Shown one piece after another: positions 33,236 through 44,503 of a stretch of DNA of 64,000 bases. The notes below the pieces were generated by a model, which was given only the letters and a program-made list of their open reading frames with translations, was not told where the DNA came from and made no database searches. This stretch comes from Lyophyllum atratum. Lineage: Eukaryota; Basidiomycota; Agaricomycetes; Agaricales; Lyophyllaceae. The stretch spans positions 186,001 to 250,000 of the forward strand of contig JACGCN010000007.1 in the NCBI GenBank assembly GCA_014905825.1, in the 5' to 3' direction. Numbering within the stretch: the stretch's first letter is position 1; every line of letters begins with the position of its first letter. The translations under genes and the position numbers were made by a program.

Positions 33236-34343
33236 TCACCAAGCACGATGTCCACCATCTACGATGATACTAGATCCAACGTTTGCGGTTAGTTCTGCGA
33301 TGTGTCATTCAAGCCATGTTTGCTTACTCGCTTCCTGTACAGAACGTGGACGCATCGCTCGCTAGCCAAAGGACGACTCCGCGGAGTTCATCTGACGTTG
33401 CGATGCGACCAAGAGGGTTCTGGGATGACCACTCCTCCCTTAGGCCGGGTTGCGCGTCAAGGAAAGTACGCGTCAACCTGCATATTTCTGGTCAGCTTGC
33501 GGACCTGTTCTTGTAGATGCGTAAACCTACTGGGTATCAACATATCCCGGGCTGATGGTATTCACGCGAATGCCTTTCATGCCGAGCTCGCATGCCATCG
33601 ATCGCGCCATCTGCAAGACTGCCGACTTGCTTGTGTTGTATGAGACGCCTGCTTGCCCCTACCGTCGAGGATCTGTGAGTGAACACCTAGCAAGGATGTG
33701 TGGAACATTACCTTATTAGTGATGCTCCCGCTCATGCTGGCAGTTAAAATAATGCTTCCTTTCGTCCCCAGGCGCTCCATTTGTCTTCCCGCAGCCTGTG
33801 CGGAAAATAGCACACCATTCACATTAACGGCCATGACCTAGCTCTTCGCTATGAGTATCCACTTCCTTCGGAGAGCCGTAGACGGACCTTGTTAAATTCC
33901 ACAGCAGGGTACTCCAGGCACTCAAATAGGTGCGCTACACCTACGTTCGCAACACAGATATCAAGCCTGCCTTCTTTAGCTGCTATTTCCTCCGCGATCT
34001 TCCACATTCCCGCCTGGTTCGTAACATTGCCGCATACGTACTCTAGTCGGCCTTTGCTGCCTTCGTCTAAGGGAGGTAGATTTTCTGCATACGCTTGGAC
34101 TTTTAACCAGCCTTCATCGGGCTGTTGTGGGAGATCGAGACAGTAGACGGTAGCGCCAGCCTCAGCGAGGGCCAGAGCCATCTCGAGGCCGATTCCACGG
34201 TGAGAACCCGTCACGAGGGCGACACGGCGAGGGAGGAGAAACTGAGAAAGTGCAGTTCTCGTAGGTACTGCGGATGCGAGCGCCGCTGCCACGCCAACAA
34301 GAGGCTCTTGAGCAGAGATCATCATAGATGTGGAACATACCAA
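33236..34343 (-). CDS. Short-chain dehydrogenase/reductase, copy 2
   Basis: A paralogue of 30943-32044 with the same exon pattern. It reads QEPLVGVAAALASAVPTRTA, cofactor motif TGSHRGIG, CVANVG (the usual NAG is NVG), VNVNGVLFSAQAAGRQMERL, SMSGSITNK, then after an intron GQAGVSYNTSKSAVLQMARS with the catalytic Tyr and Lys, GIRVNTISPGYVDT, LTRTFLDAQPGLREEW and DIIVDGGHRAW. The intron before LTRTFLD must end at ATATGCAG; with that choice no frameshift is present. The start may be the first Met or MMISAQ a few residues later. The Ala-to-Val change in NAG could alter the active site. Confidence 0.8.
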
Positions 34344-35539
34344 GCTCTCGTGCGGCCAGAGTTAAAAGGGTCTGCGTGAGAGAGGAAGCTGGATAAATCT
34401 CATCGGCTTCGGGAATGAGAAGGCCAGCTGATCACAGACGTCCCCTGCAGATGTCATCATTGGCAATATATATCCTGCTGAGTCAGCGAATCTGGATAAC
34501 CTCTAGGGCACGGCATGAACTGGAAGACGTTCCTTGGACGTTCCCAGATGTGTTAGATTGATATCGTTAATCGCAGTTAATGCAAATGACGTTATCAGGG
34601 CAGGATTGGTCTTGAGTTGAGGTTCCTACTTCCAATTTGTTGCAATTGAATGTTGTTTTCGGCCGGTGGCAATGTTCTTGCTCCCCTTGACGAGATATCT
34701 GATGACGCCTACGATCATGGAGGAAAATTCGGGGTACTTACTAAAATATTCATTCCTCAACAAGGACGGTAGCAAGCGCATACTCTGCCCCTTCGGTGTT
34801 TATCTACTTACCGATGCCCTAGGGTTTAAACACCGGGGGTAGATCCATATCCTAAGAGGTTGAAATTTCGACTCCCCGAGGCGGGAGGACGCGAATGTAC
34901 AAACAGCCAAGACCGTTCAACGTTTCGGAGTGGCGTTGGCGTTAGTCATGAACACTTCCATGGATATGATATTTGATACTGTCGCGACTTCTCTCAGCCT
35001 AGATTTGTGAAAGGGCCCAGGGTGGAGCTATCAGATGACTGCTGAACGTGAACGTTGGTAGGCAGCAAGCAGGGGGCAGCTACTTAAGTACAGAACCTGC
35101 AAAGAACCGAATTGGGATCTGTTTGGATAGTTTAAACTTGGCGCTTTAGGCAAACACGCGCATGCAAAGCTCGAAGGTCGAGATAATCCGGCTTGGAGCC
35201 TTGGATTATAATTTATTCGCCTTCCTCACCGTCGTGACGCTCAGGATGTTTATTCAAGGCTTTCCCGGACACATCTCACTCCGCATACCTGAACTGATGA
35301 AGTTAAGTAGGTATATGTTCACTCGAACGGGCCTCCTTCTCATGCTGATAACGTCTTGGCTTCTCGTACCCCATGGAGAGAGGTGTTTAGAACCCAAGCG
35401 AGCGGGCAGACATAAAAAAGCTTCGAGCCTCGAGGCCCGCTGTACCCCAGGTACAACTGCAAGCTTCTCGATAACTTAGACCTTATTTCGCTTTGTATAA
35501 GCGACGCGATAATGTATTGTTGACTCTATGACCAGCGTA
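34344..35539. other. Intergenic, 1.2 kb
   Basis: Flanks the inverted-repeat element on its left. The longest plus frame (35162-35479) has no motif. AT-rich patches increase toward the element. Confidence 0.5.
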
Positions 35540-36018
35540 CACTGCGGGCATGGGCTTATATATCCCCCGCTCTTAGTTAGAATATATTTTGATGGTATTT
35601 AAAATAAGTGCACCCATTAATCTGCAGAGAAAATCTGGAATATATTTTCGATATCTTCAGACACACGTCCAAGGTAAAATCGACGTCTTTATCAGGAATA
35701 TATTTATGATAACATCAGCTTTTAGCCCTTGGTGAAATTCTGATTAAATTCCTAATTTTATTCCATGAAAGCGACAGATGATACATTGAACGCATTGTGA
35801 TCTGAAGATCGAAGAATCTATCTCTAATATTAGTGATCTTGAAGCATCGGATGTATGGTGACCTTATTCAAAATACAATCCAACGTGTTGTTGAACGTTG
35901 CGCAGGGTCCGGTCTGTTTTTGGTAATTGACTGCTGAGCGCTGGGCATTGTGGCCGGGGTCCCTGGCGCCCCGTGTAAGATCTGTGACCGTGACCCCTGC
36001 CCATCGACTGCTCTGTAC
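35540..36018 (+). repeat. Left terminal inverted repeat
   Basis: 479 bp, outer end CACTGCGGGC. Matches the reverse complement of 40762-41243. Similarity fades at CTGCT(C/T)(T/C)GTAC on the inner side. Confidence 0.9.
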
Positions 36019-36823
36019 GTTGACATTACTCGAAGTATTGAGGAGATGCATACAGATCGCTGGGTCTAAACGCTCGAGTTCCACTCATCGGTTGAATTTC
36101 GATACATAATAGATTAGAGAAATACACCGGTTGATGTACAAGACCTAGAGAGAAATAATAAAAACATCCCCGCTCTCGACAAGCAAAGATCCAAAACCGT
36201 TCATCCAACGTTCATCAGCCGATGGAAAGGATAAGGAATCATGATCATATAACTCACCCCGAAGAGGGGCAGCAGACAATACTCTGCGAGTGTAGGCTCG
36301 AAGGCTATGGCCGAGGATTGTCGCGTGCCAGGCTGTACTCGATCCGCACTACCATCCGACAAGCCAGGCCTGAGCGAGGTCGTCGAAGATTAAATATTGA
36401 CACAGGTCCTGCAGACCTACACGAGCTGAATAGATTGCGTAAATGCCAATAAAATAGTACGGGATATGGAGCTGAGTCAATATACACGCTACTAGACCAG
36501 CGCCTCGAAACTCGGTAGATAACGATGTACAACATGTTTTACAAACTCGTTCTAAGTATAGGTATTGCGGGATAGCAGTCCATTGTACCGGCAAGGCACA
36601 TACAGAACCATGGGTATAGGTGTTCAGGCGATATATGGTTGACTCGATATATGGTTGACTTGACTTTTTGCAAAGGTTATTGGCGCCAGGCTCAAGAGCG
36701 AGCAACTCAGCATGCATCACGGACTATCACCCAAGGTAAGAAACCAAAGCATACATCTAACGAAAGAGCTTACCAGCAATAACGCACCCGAGCACGTTCC
36801 CATACGAAAGCGGAAAACAGCAT
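36019..36823. other. Element interior without recognised gene
   Basis: This lies between the left arm and the coiled-coil fragment. A short tandem repeat, CGATATATGGTTGACT, occurs near 36.63-36.66 kb. Frames on both strands lack motifs, and no transposase signature was seen. Confidence 0.5.
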
Positions 36824-38730
36824 CTAAGACGGGTTCTCATAAGCCGGTGGTGGAATCGACGGATCCTCCACAGCCTGCGCCGGTGCCCGACTCCGCAGCT
36901 CAGTCTGCAACTTCCGAATCTCCGTCTTCAACCCAAATATCTCCCTCTGCAGCGGCTCGCCCGAAGCCTGCAGGTGCGTAATCGGCTGCCTCACCTGCCT
37001 CAAACTACTCTTCAACGCCTCATTCTCATGCGTCACATCCCTTAGCACCCTCTGCAGCTCAGTATCCTCACTCGACGTCTGCAACTGCTTCGTCAGCCCC
37101 TCCAGCTCCTGCACCTGCGTCCTTAGCCTCTGATTCTCATGCCTCAGCCCATCCTGCGCCACATGCACATTTCCCGTCCCCGACGACAGCAGCAAACTCG
37201 CCGTAGACCTCTCCATATCCCTCAACCGCGCCTTCAGCGCCTCGTTCTCCCTTGTCACATCCCCCATCAGGATCTGCATCTCCCCCGCATTAGTCCCCGC
37301 GTCCAACGGCTGACTCCGACTAATCGTCCGCTCCATCTCCCCCGCGCGCTTCCTCAACTCCTCATTCCCCTCCTCCAACACCCCGACCATCCTCTTGAGC
37401 CCAACAACCTCCTCCAGGAACCGCACAGCCGCCGCCTCTGCTTCCTCCCGCACCTCCCTTAGCCGCGCGACGATGTCCCTGTTCTCCTGCGCCGCACCGT
37501 CTAACGTCTTTGAGGCTTCGTCAAGCCTTGACTGCAGCGGTTCGAGCTCGGCGACCCGACGTGCGAGCTCCGTGTTCTCCCGCATGAGGTCCGCTGCCAT
37601 GGGGTGGACGGCTTCGTTCGCCTGGAGCAGCTGCGAGGTGATCTGCTCCATCTCCTGGATCTTTGAGAGGAGGGCCTTGTTCTCTTTAGTGAGAGTGGCG
37701 TTGGCGGCTTGCATATCGCGTCGATCGCCGAGTTAGGCTGCGAGTTCTTCGAGCTGTGACGTGAGGGATAGGCTTTGATGTTGAAGGCTCTGGTATTCGC
37801 CGGGATCGATGGTAGGCCGTCCGTACATGGATTGGACACGGCGGGCCGGCTTACTGACATTCCCCAGGGGACCTTGGTGGTAGAAGTCAGAAATGATAGA
37901 CATTCGCTGGAGGAGGGACGTACTAGTAGGTGTTGTGGGATCAGTCTGATGGCGTCAAGCATAGGTGCGGAAGAAGGTTTGGGGGGTAATGGCGGAACTT
38001 CGTCGAACGGGTTTTCCGTGGTGGTAGCTGATGTTCCATGGTCCGAGACTGTGTATGCAGATTTAGGTCGTAACAAAGGCTTGGTGCTCAATCGTGGTAG
38101 AGGGGATGTGAGGGGTATCGGTGCACCGCTGAGGCTACGTCGAAGTTCGCTCCGAGGCTGTTTCGGAGCGCTGATAGTGGACGCACATTGTCGTGGAGTC
38201 GCTGAAGACTTGCTCCGCAGGGACGGGGGGACTAACGAAGGGGGTAATTTGCGGTGTAGCTCGGCCCCGTTCCGCCTTGGCTCAATCAGGTGAATGGCTA
38301 TCGCAAATCCATCCCGGGTGGGGCGATTGTCCTTGTTGAAGTCCGCGAGATCCCTGGCAGGCAAATGATAAGCTAAGTCTTGAAGGGGAGGTCATACGCG
38401 AGGTACCATATATGGGCCAGATCCCCGGGCGATAATTGAAATCCCATCAAGAACCGTGCAGCGACGTCTTCATCCACGAACCCTGCCCCCTGAGAATCTA
38501 GAGAATCGAAATGCTGATCGGCGGACGCCTTTTCCTCACGCGTGACGGCTTATTCGTCCCCTTGGCCAGCTGAAAGCGGCGGTGTCGCTGGCGGGGCCGT
38601 AGGATTGCCGGATGCAGAGGGAAGCTTGCGGGCGGGTTTCTGGGGCCTGGACGGTTTCCTCTGCACTGGCGAAGAAGGGGTAGAGCAGGTCGGACCATAC
38701 GTCTTGAACGAAGTTACGATATCTCCGTAG
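36824..38730 (-). pseudogene. EH-domain (Ede1/Eps15-like) endocytic adaptor fragment
   Basis: EH-domain adaptors organise clathrin-coated pits. Minus-strand exons encode an EH domain: HFDSLDSQGAGFVDEDVAAR, LMGFQLSPGDLAHIW, then after a short intron DLADFNKDNRPTRDGFAIAI and HLI, with the EF-hand-like loop. A Pro/Ser-rich linker (NPFDEVPPLPPKPSS) and a ~300-residue coiled coil (MQAANATLTKENKALLSKIQ and following) end at AYENPS before a stop at 36824. Two in-frame ochre codons break it: at 38552-38550 before AVTREEK and at 37735-37733 between EELAA and LGDRRD. Both are consistent with CAA-to-TAA, i.e. C-to-T change. The usual additional N-terminal EH domains and a C-terminal UBA are missing. It is a captured and decayed piece. 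Confidence 0.7.
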
Positions 38731-39130
38731 ATCTGCTCGACGCTCCGAGCTCGTGGAGGGCAGGGAGCTCAGCTGGCCTGACGGTAAGCCTTGTATAAGT
38801 TACATCGCCAATGCAAAACTGTGCCTGTCGATGGCGCCTCTTTTGTGGGTATCAGCGATTTCCCTGGTTCAGATGTAGGTGTGGGTATGTAGGCGCGTGC
38901 TGGCTGAAGCAAATCCAGATGCGCTTACCGTAATGATATTCATGGTGTTTGGATTTCTCGTGATGAGATTGCTGACTTCTTCGAGTAAGAGGCGAGCTCT
39001 AAGCGGCAGGACTCGATATGTGAGCGAACATGCAACCACCTGTCCGACACGAGATACTCACTGGATGCTTCCGTGGCGATGCGCTCAAGATATCGTTGAC
39101 GAAGCTGTTTAAACTTTAAAATAGCCATGG
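38731..39130 (-). pseudogene. Unrecognised coding-like exons inside the element
   Basis: Minus-strand frames read FKQLRQRYLERIATEAS, then after a likely intron TRLLLEEVSNLITRNPNTMN. Further downstream, overlapping the EH fragment's upstream side, they read RRADLRRYRNFVQDVWSDLL and YPFFAS. The composition is convincingly coding, but I do not recognise the family, and the pieces do not join into a complete gene. Confidence 0.35.
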
Positions 39131-39265
39131 CCTTACTAGTTTTGTTTCTTAGGAACCTGATCGATGTTCGATCACCGCTGCTGGAGACTATATTGGTATG
39201 TGTTCACAAGGTCGATGTGCGTGACGATGCGTGCAGGATCCCTACATGCCTACAGTTCAAAGTTA

Positions 39266-40720
39266 TTAGAGAAGGTGGTCGTAGAGAGATGGACGTACCA
39301 GAGCAGTATTCCACGCACCGAGATACACCGAGCAGTCGCCCTTCTCATCAACGGCGCGCTCGGGGGCTCCGTCACTCGCATTCGCATGCGCGTGCTCCTC
39401 GACGTTCAACAGCCTCATCGGGCGTGCATGGTGCGGCATCGGCGGGTGCGGAGGCATCCGACTCCCACTCCCACTCCCCCCCTCACCCGCACCCCAGATA
39501 GACGACTGCGACCCACTCGCAGACCGTTTCGGCATCAATGGCCGCCCAGGCAACGAAGGCAGCGACGGCGCATACGCATCTTGGAGGTATGGTGATTGCC
39601 CCAGTCTCGTGCCCTTGCCCCGCACAGTCGCAGACGCATAATGTCCCGACGCACCTCCGCTGCACTCGCAATCCCAAGCTTCCGCGCAGCCGTGTCCATG
39701 GACTCCGCGTCGTCCATGCGATCCCAATCCTCCTCCTCGCCCGTGCTACTACTCGACCGTCCCGAGGCAGTGCGCACCTGTATATGAGAGTGGTGTGTTG
39801 GGTGGTAGTGGTTGTGTTCCCATAACTCTGGCAGGAGATAGGGTGAGGCAGGTTTAGCCTGACGGAAGATGGAAGCGAGGGAGGGACAGCGTGGGGATGG
39901 CTTGCTGGCGCTCGAAAGCGAAGAAGGACTGTAAGGCGATGTTGGCCGATCGAGACGTACTGAATCCGGGCCCGAGCTGGTCTTGGCGCATCTGCGGCCT
40001 TGGATGGGTGGCACCCGTGGATGGGGGTCCCGATGGCTATCCATCAAAGAGTTATCCGTCGTGCTGAGCGACGTCGTCGACATCAGCGCCGGGTTTGGTA
40101 GCGGGGGTGGCGGCGCTCCCCACTCTTGAGAATGCTTGAGATCCCGAAGCATATCCCTCAACCCCGTCATCACCAACCGACTTGCCCTTCTCTATACGTC
40201 CGACTTCGAGTGTAAAGGATGTGAATTAGTATACGGAACAAGGATGGAAGAAAAGACGTACACTTCGAGATGTCCAAGATGTCCTCAATGATAAGGAGCA
40301 GTGACCTCGCCAAACTGTGGACAAGCAGCGAACTCTCCCGCAGCGATCGATTGAGGTCCGAGTCCAGCGTCAACTCGGTCATGCCGATGACACCATTCAT
40401 GGGTGTCCTGAGGGAAGTACTCAACGTCAGTCAATGCAGGTTTCGAAAGAACGCACGGACATACCTATTGGACATGCTCGCCAAAAACTCGGACTTACTC
40501 CTGTCTAACCTCCCTCCAACCTGTTTGAAAAGCCGCTTGCGATCCCCTCAGTATGTGTGATTCGGCGTTGGCAGTGTATAGTCTTGATGAATGGCTTGGC
40601 AAGTTGAGAAGAACTCGTTCTGTCATCAGAACTCAAAAGCCGAGGGAGAAGGTAGGGATAATATGCGTGGACCGCAGTCCGCCAGATCAGGCCGAGGATA
40701 CGGGGCTCGGGGCCGTCTGC
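39266..40720 (-). pseudogene. Histidine kinase fragment with lost phospho-acceptor box
   Basis: The minus strand encodes a HisKA dimerisation domain: SKSEFLASMSN, then RTPMNGVIGMTELTLDSDLN and SLLVHSLARSLLLIIEDILD followed by ISK. In working kinases the H-box reads MSHEIRTPMNG; here an intron separates MSN from (L)RTPMNG and the histidine is absent under every splice choice I tried. The catalytic HATPase domain and a receiver are missing. What follows is a Pro/Ser/His-rich region (SQEWGAPPPPLPNPALMSTT and beyond) to the end near 39266. Upstream frames (40.5-40.72 kb) hold stops. It is a captured fragment of a hybrid kinase. Confidence 0.65.
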
Positions 40721-40761
40721 AATGTTGGACAAACCCATGGTTCAAGTTGACGACTGCCAGT

Positions 40762-41243
40762 GTACGGAGCAGTCGATGGGCAGGGGTCACGGTCACAGAT
40801 CTTACACGGGGCGCCAGGGACCCCGGCCACAATGCCCAGCGCTCAGCAGTCAATTACCAAAAACAGACCGGACCCTGCGCAACGTTCAACAACACGTTGG
40901 ATTGTATTTTGAATACTTAAGGTCACCATACATCCGATGCTTCAAGATCACTAATATTAGAGATAGATTCTTCGATCTTCGATCACAATGCGTTCAATGT
41001 ATCATCTGTCGCTTTCATGGAATAAAATTAGGAATTTAATCAGAATTTCACCAAGGGCTAAAAGCTGATGTTATCATAAATATATTCCTGATAAAGACGT
41101 CGATTTTACCTTGGACGTGTGTCTGAAGATATCGAAAATATATTCCAGATTTTCTCTGCAGATTAATGGGTGCACTTATTTTAAATACCATCAAAATATA
41201 TTCTAACTAAGAGCGGGGGATATATAAGCCCATGCCCGCAGTG
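40762..41243 (-). repeat. Right terminal inverted repeat
   Basis: 482 bp; its reverse complement matches 35540-36018. Differences seen are one extra AAGT-like insertion near 40.92 kb and a 1-2 bp change near 40.98 kb. Outer end GCAGTG, followed by the GTA duplication. Confidence 0.9.
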
Positions 41244-41246
41244 GTA

Positions 41247-41718
41247 TTGCTACACCGATGCTCATGGTCGCCGAAAGGACCCTCAAGCAAGCGAAATACG
41301 ATCGCTTGATGTCCAATCGTGGAGTGAATCAAAACACCTACTTAGATTGACAGGTGTCCCAAGTAGGTGGCCATTGGCAGTGTGTGCATGACAAAACATA
41401 TCTCACTTCCCCAATTATACGACAGGGAGGCTGTCTGTTGGGAACGCCATCAGGAACCGGCGGCAAACAAAGAGACCAGGGACAAGTCCGGTGACACAGC
41501 CCACGCAACCATTCTAGATCAAGTTCAACTCCGCGAATCTATCCCGAACTTGGCTCTGGGACAATTTGCAAATCGGTCAATCATTCTTGCCATGTATAAA
41601 GGAAGCGCATCAGCCCCCCTTGAACCCCTTTTAAAGCCCCACACTTCCAAGTGCTTACTGGCTCTGGTCGTCGACCCTAGGCGAAAATCAGCATTCTAGG
41701 TGACCTTCTCTCTCCGTG
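41247..41718. other. Region between the element and TUP1
   Basis: About 470 bp upstream of the TUP1 start. The plus frame 41367-41699 has no motif. The element's insertion places its right arm close to the TUP1 promoter. Confidence 0.5.
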
Positions 41719-44119
41719 ATGACTTCCAACGGCGCTTACAGCGTAAGTCCTATATAATGTGACAAATTCCCCTCCACGTGGCAATGTCCGTTCTGCTGAT
41801 CACATTCGACTGCATTTGCAAATCCTTTTCTGACATTCTTTCGCGCGTATTCTAGCACAGGACCCATCAAACGGGTGTGCGCCCCACAATCCAAGCATCA
41901 ACACGAGTCGCCGATGCCCTGGATTCGATAAAACAAGAAATTGAGCTTTTGCAGACGGATCGGGATGCGTTGCGGGTGCAAAGAGATGAATTTGAGGCTC
42001 AAGGTAGGCATTGAATTCCTCAAGCTCCGGCCCAACCTTCGCCTACCAGTTTGCTACAGTGACTTCACAAGTCAACGAGGTGAATGGGATACGACGGTCG
42101 CTGTATGACCTCGAAATACAACAAGCTAAAGTTCGGCAACATTACGAGGACGAACTGCGTCGCCTACGCGCCGAGGTAGCAGTATTGCGTCAAGGAGGTC
42201 CTCCCTCGGGTATTCCGGGCTTCCAGCCACTTGCGCTCACAGGTCCATCACGGCCTGGTCCTCTACCGTCATCACTTGCGGACTCATTAGCACGGGATCG
42301 CGAGCATGACAGGTTGAAAGAGAAAGCACGGGTGCCAGCGTCACCAACGGCGGACGGTGACTGGGTGCTCCGTCAGAAGGCCCGAGATATCAGAGAAAAC
42401 GAGCGTATGGCCGACATTCGTGAGCCTAAGCGTCTCAAGCCCGAACCAGTCCCATCAGGTACTTCTCTAGTTTGACTCAACGTTCTTGCTTCTTATATAT
42501 GCTTCCCTTCCCAGCAGATACGTCTTCCATCGATGATCATGATATCTCGGCAAACCTGCCGCCCCCTCATACTCTCTACTCTCCCGCCGGCGGTCCGAGC
42601 TCTCTCCGCACGCAGGGCCGGGATTCTGCTGATTATCCCGTCACTCTTCCACCGATCAACACGAGCCCACAAACCACCTTCCCAGAAGAACTCACTCTGA
42701 ACAGTGTTCCGCCCGAATTTAGGAAGGAAGGAACCGACTGGTTTGCAGTTTTCAACCCTAGAGTTAAGAGATCCCTGGACATTACCCTCGTACACAACTT
42801 CATTCATGCGAGGTGGGTATCCAACATCATAAATTCACGCCATATCTATTCTCGTGCTGATATAATGCACAGTGTGGTATGCTGTGTTCAGTTTTCTATG
42901 GACGGGAAATACTTGGCGACGGGGTGTAACCGTACAGCACAGATTTACGATGTTAAGACTGGTGCCAAAATATGGTATGTCGCGTTCAGTCTCTGTTAAC
43001 ATCTATGCTGAGCCACTCTATCCTCAGTGTCCTTGCTGATGATTCCGCTGGGCAAACGGGGGACCTCTACATTCGCAGCGTACGCTTCAGTCCTGACGGA
43101 AAGCTTCTTGCCACTGGGGCAGAGGACAGGCAGATTAGGGTCCGTCCTCCTTGGGATGTGATTTGGTTGTTGATATTGATTGTGGTCTAGATATGGGATA
43201 TCGCGAAAAAGCAGATAAGACGTGTCTTCGACGGTCACCAACAGGAAATTTACTCGCTGGACTTCTCAAGGGACGGGCGACTCATTGTCTCCGGCTCCGG
43301 CGATAAGACTGCTCGAATATGGGATATGAATGGCGGCTCCTCCAAAGTCCTCACCATCAACGATCAGGACTCCCTCAACAGCGACGCTGGCGTCACTTCC
43401 GTTGCAATCTCACCAAACGGCCAGCTGGTGGCTGCGGGAAGCCTCGACACTATCGTTCGAATATGGGATGTGTCAACTGGGACTCTCCTTGAACGCCTCC
43501 GCGGCCACCGAGATAGTGTGTATAGTGTTTCCTTCACACCGGACGGAAAGGGCCTTGTTAGCGGAAGCCTGGACAAGACCTTGAAATACTGGGACGTGAG
43601 CGCTCTGATGAGCGCTGCGACTATCAAGGGGAGAAAAGAGAGTGCCAATGAGCCGCCTCCGAAGAGGCCTGGAGATAAGCCGAGCGTCTCTCCGTGCACC
43701 ATGGACTTTGTTGGTCACAAGGTTCGATCATCTATCTATCACTTGCGAATCTTCTAAACGCTGATTTGCTGTTTGTACAGGATTACGTTCTATCTGTCTC
43801 TGTCTCCCACGATGGTCAATGGGTGGTATCAGGTTCTAAAGATCGTTGCGTTCAGTTCTGGGATTCTCGCAACGCAACGTTACAATTCATGCTGCAGGGT
43901 CACAAAAACTCTGGTCCGTCTCTGACTTCTCATGATTGCATCACACGTCTAACGAGGACCCTTCACCGCTGCTAGTCATTTCCTTGGACGTCAACCCTGC
44001 GGGAGGCATGCTGGCAACCGGAAGCGGGGACAGTTTGGCACGAATTTGTAAGGGCTTTCCCCCGTCCTGATCGTCGCTCGTCTAATTGCACGTCACCAGG
44101 GCGCTATTCTAATATCTAG
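41719..44119 (+). CDS. TUP1: Transcriptional corepressor Tup1
   Basis: Tup1 with Ssn6/Cyc8 forms a general corepressor recruited by sequence-specific factors. The first exon is 24 bp (MTSNGAYS). The N-terminal tetramerisation coiled coil follows ([60 protein letters not shown]). After a Pro-rich linker comes the conserved pre-WD segment [20 protein letters not shown] and seven WD40 blades, for example [80 protein letters not shown] and [20 protein letters not shown]. The last exon supplies the closing ARIWRYSNI after an intron ending CACCAG, avoiding the premature stop of the unspliced frame. An insert in blade 5 ([20 protein letters not shown]) is family-typical. Confidence 0.95.
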
Positions 44120-44503
44120 TAATTTATCCCTGTTATGACCTTACTACCTCAACCTGTATCTGTTACCTTGCCTTGTTACTTGTATACCCGCTATTGCTAC
44201 TGTCTTGTACTTATTCACGACCTTCTGAGGCTAAAGACCGCCGCTTCACGAAGCCACTAAGGCACCTTCCCCTTGCAGCAATGTATTATTTCGATGCTAT
44301 ATACTCACCGAATGTATTTTTTTTGGGGACCGTAGCTTCTGGGACCCTTCGGTTCAAGATCGGATCTGTCGGTGATCTGTCGCATCTCAGGTTTTGCGAG
44401 ATTCAGCCTAAGCCATAGGTGCGCGCTTTATTGAGATAAGCCTATGATCGAAACGCAATAAAATTAGTGTATGTGTACAACTAAGTGATTCATGTACTTT
44501 GTC
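44120..44503. other. Convergent 3' intergenic region
   Basis: Holds the 3' ends of TUP1 and the first GH27 gene. An AATAAA at about 44457 on the plus strand could serve TUP1. No gene seen. Confidence 0.5.

Larger units (their letters stand above)
35540..41243. mobile_element. 5.7-kb inverted-repeat element, CACTG ends, captured genes
   Basis: The unit starts CACTGCGGGCATGGGCTTAT and ends with its reverse complement. Arms of 479 bp (35540-36018) and 482 bp (40762-41243) are almost identical, differing mainly by two small indels. The trinucleotide GTA flanks both ends (35537-35539 and 41244-41246), matching the 3-bp target duplication of the CACTA (EnSpm) superfamily, whose termini are CACTA or CACTG. 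Within the left arm GAATATATTT occurs at 35580, 35638 and 35696, exactly 58 bp apart, mirrored in the right arm, like subterminal transposase-binding repeats. Inside lie fragments of an EH-domain gene and a histidine kinase, all minus strand and disabled. No transposase was recognised, so movement would need an enzyme from elsewhere. Arms this long are unusual for CACTA elements. Confidence 0.7.

Noticed and set aside
33490..33530. A 2-bp frameshift making SDR copy 2 a pseudogene
   Set aside because: An intron ending ATATGCAG, parallel to copy 1's intron ending GCGTTTAG, restores the conserved LTRTFLD frame.
39127..39825. Plus-strand frames rich in His, Pro and Ser at 39.1-39.8 kb
   Set aside because: They are the antisense of the low-complexity region following the kinase fragment.
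35540..41243. The ~480-bp arms as LTRs of a retrotransposon
   Set aside because: They are inverted, not direct, their ends are CACTG rather than TG...CA, and no gag-pol sequence lies between them.
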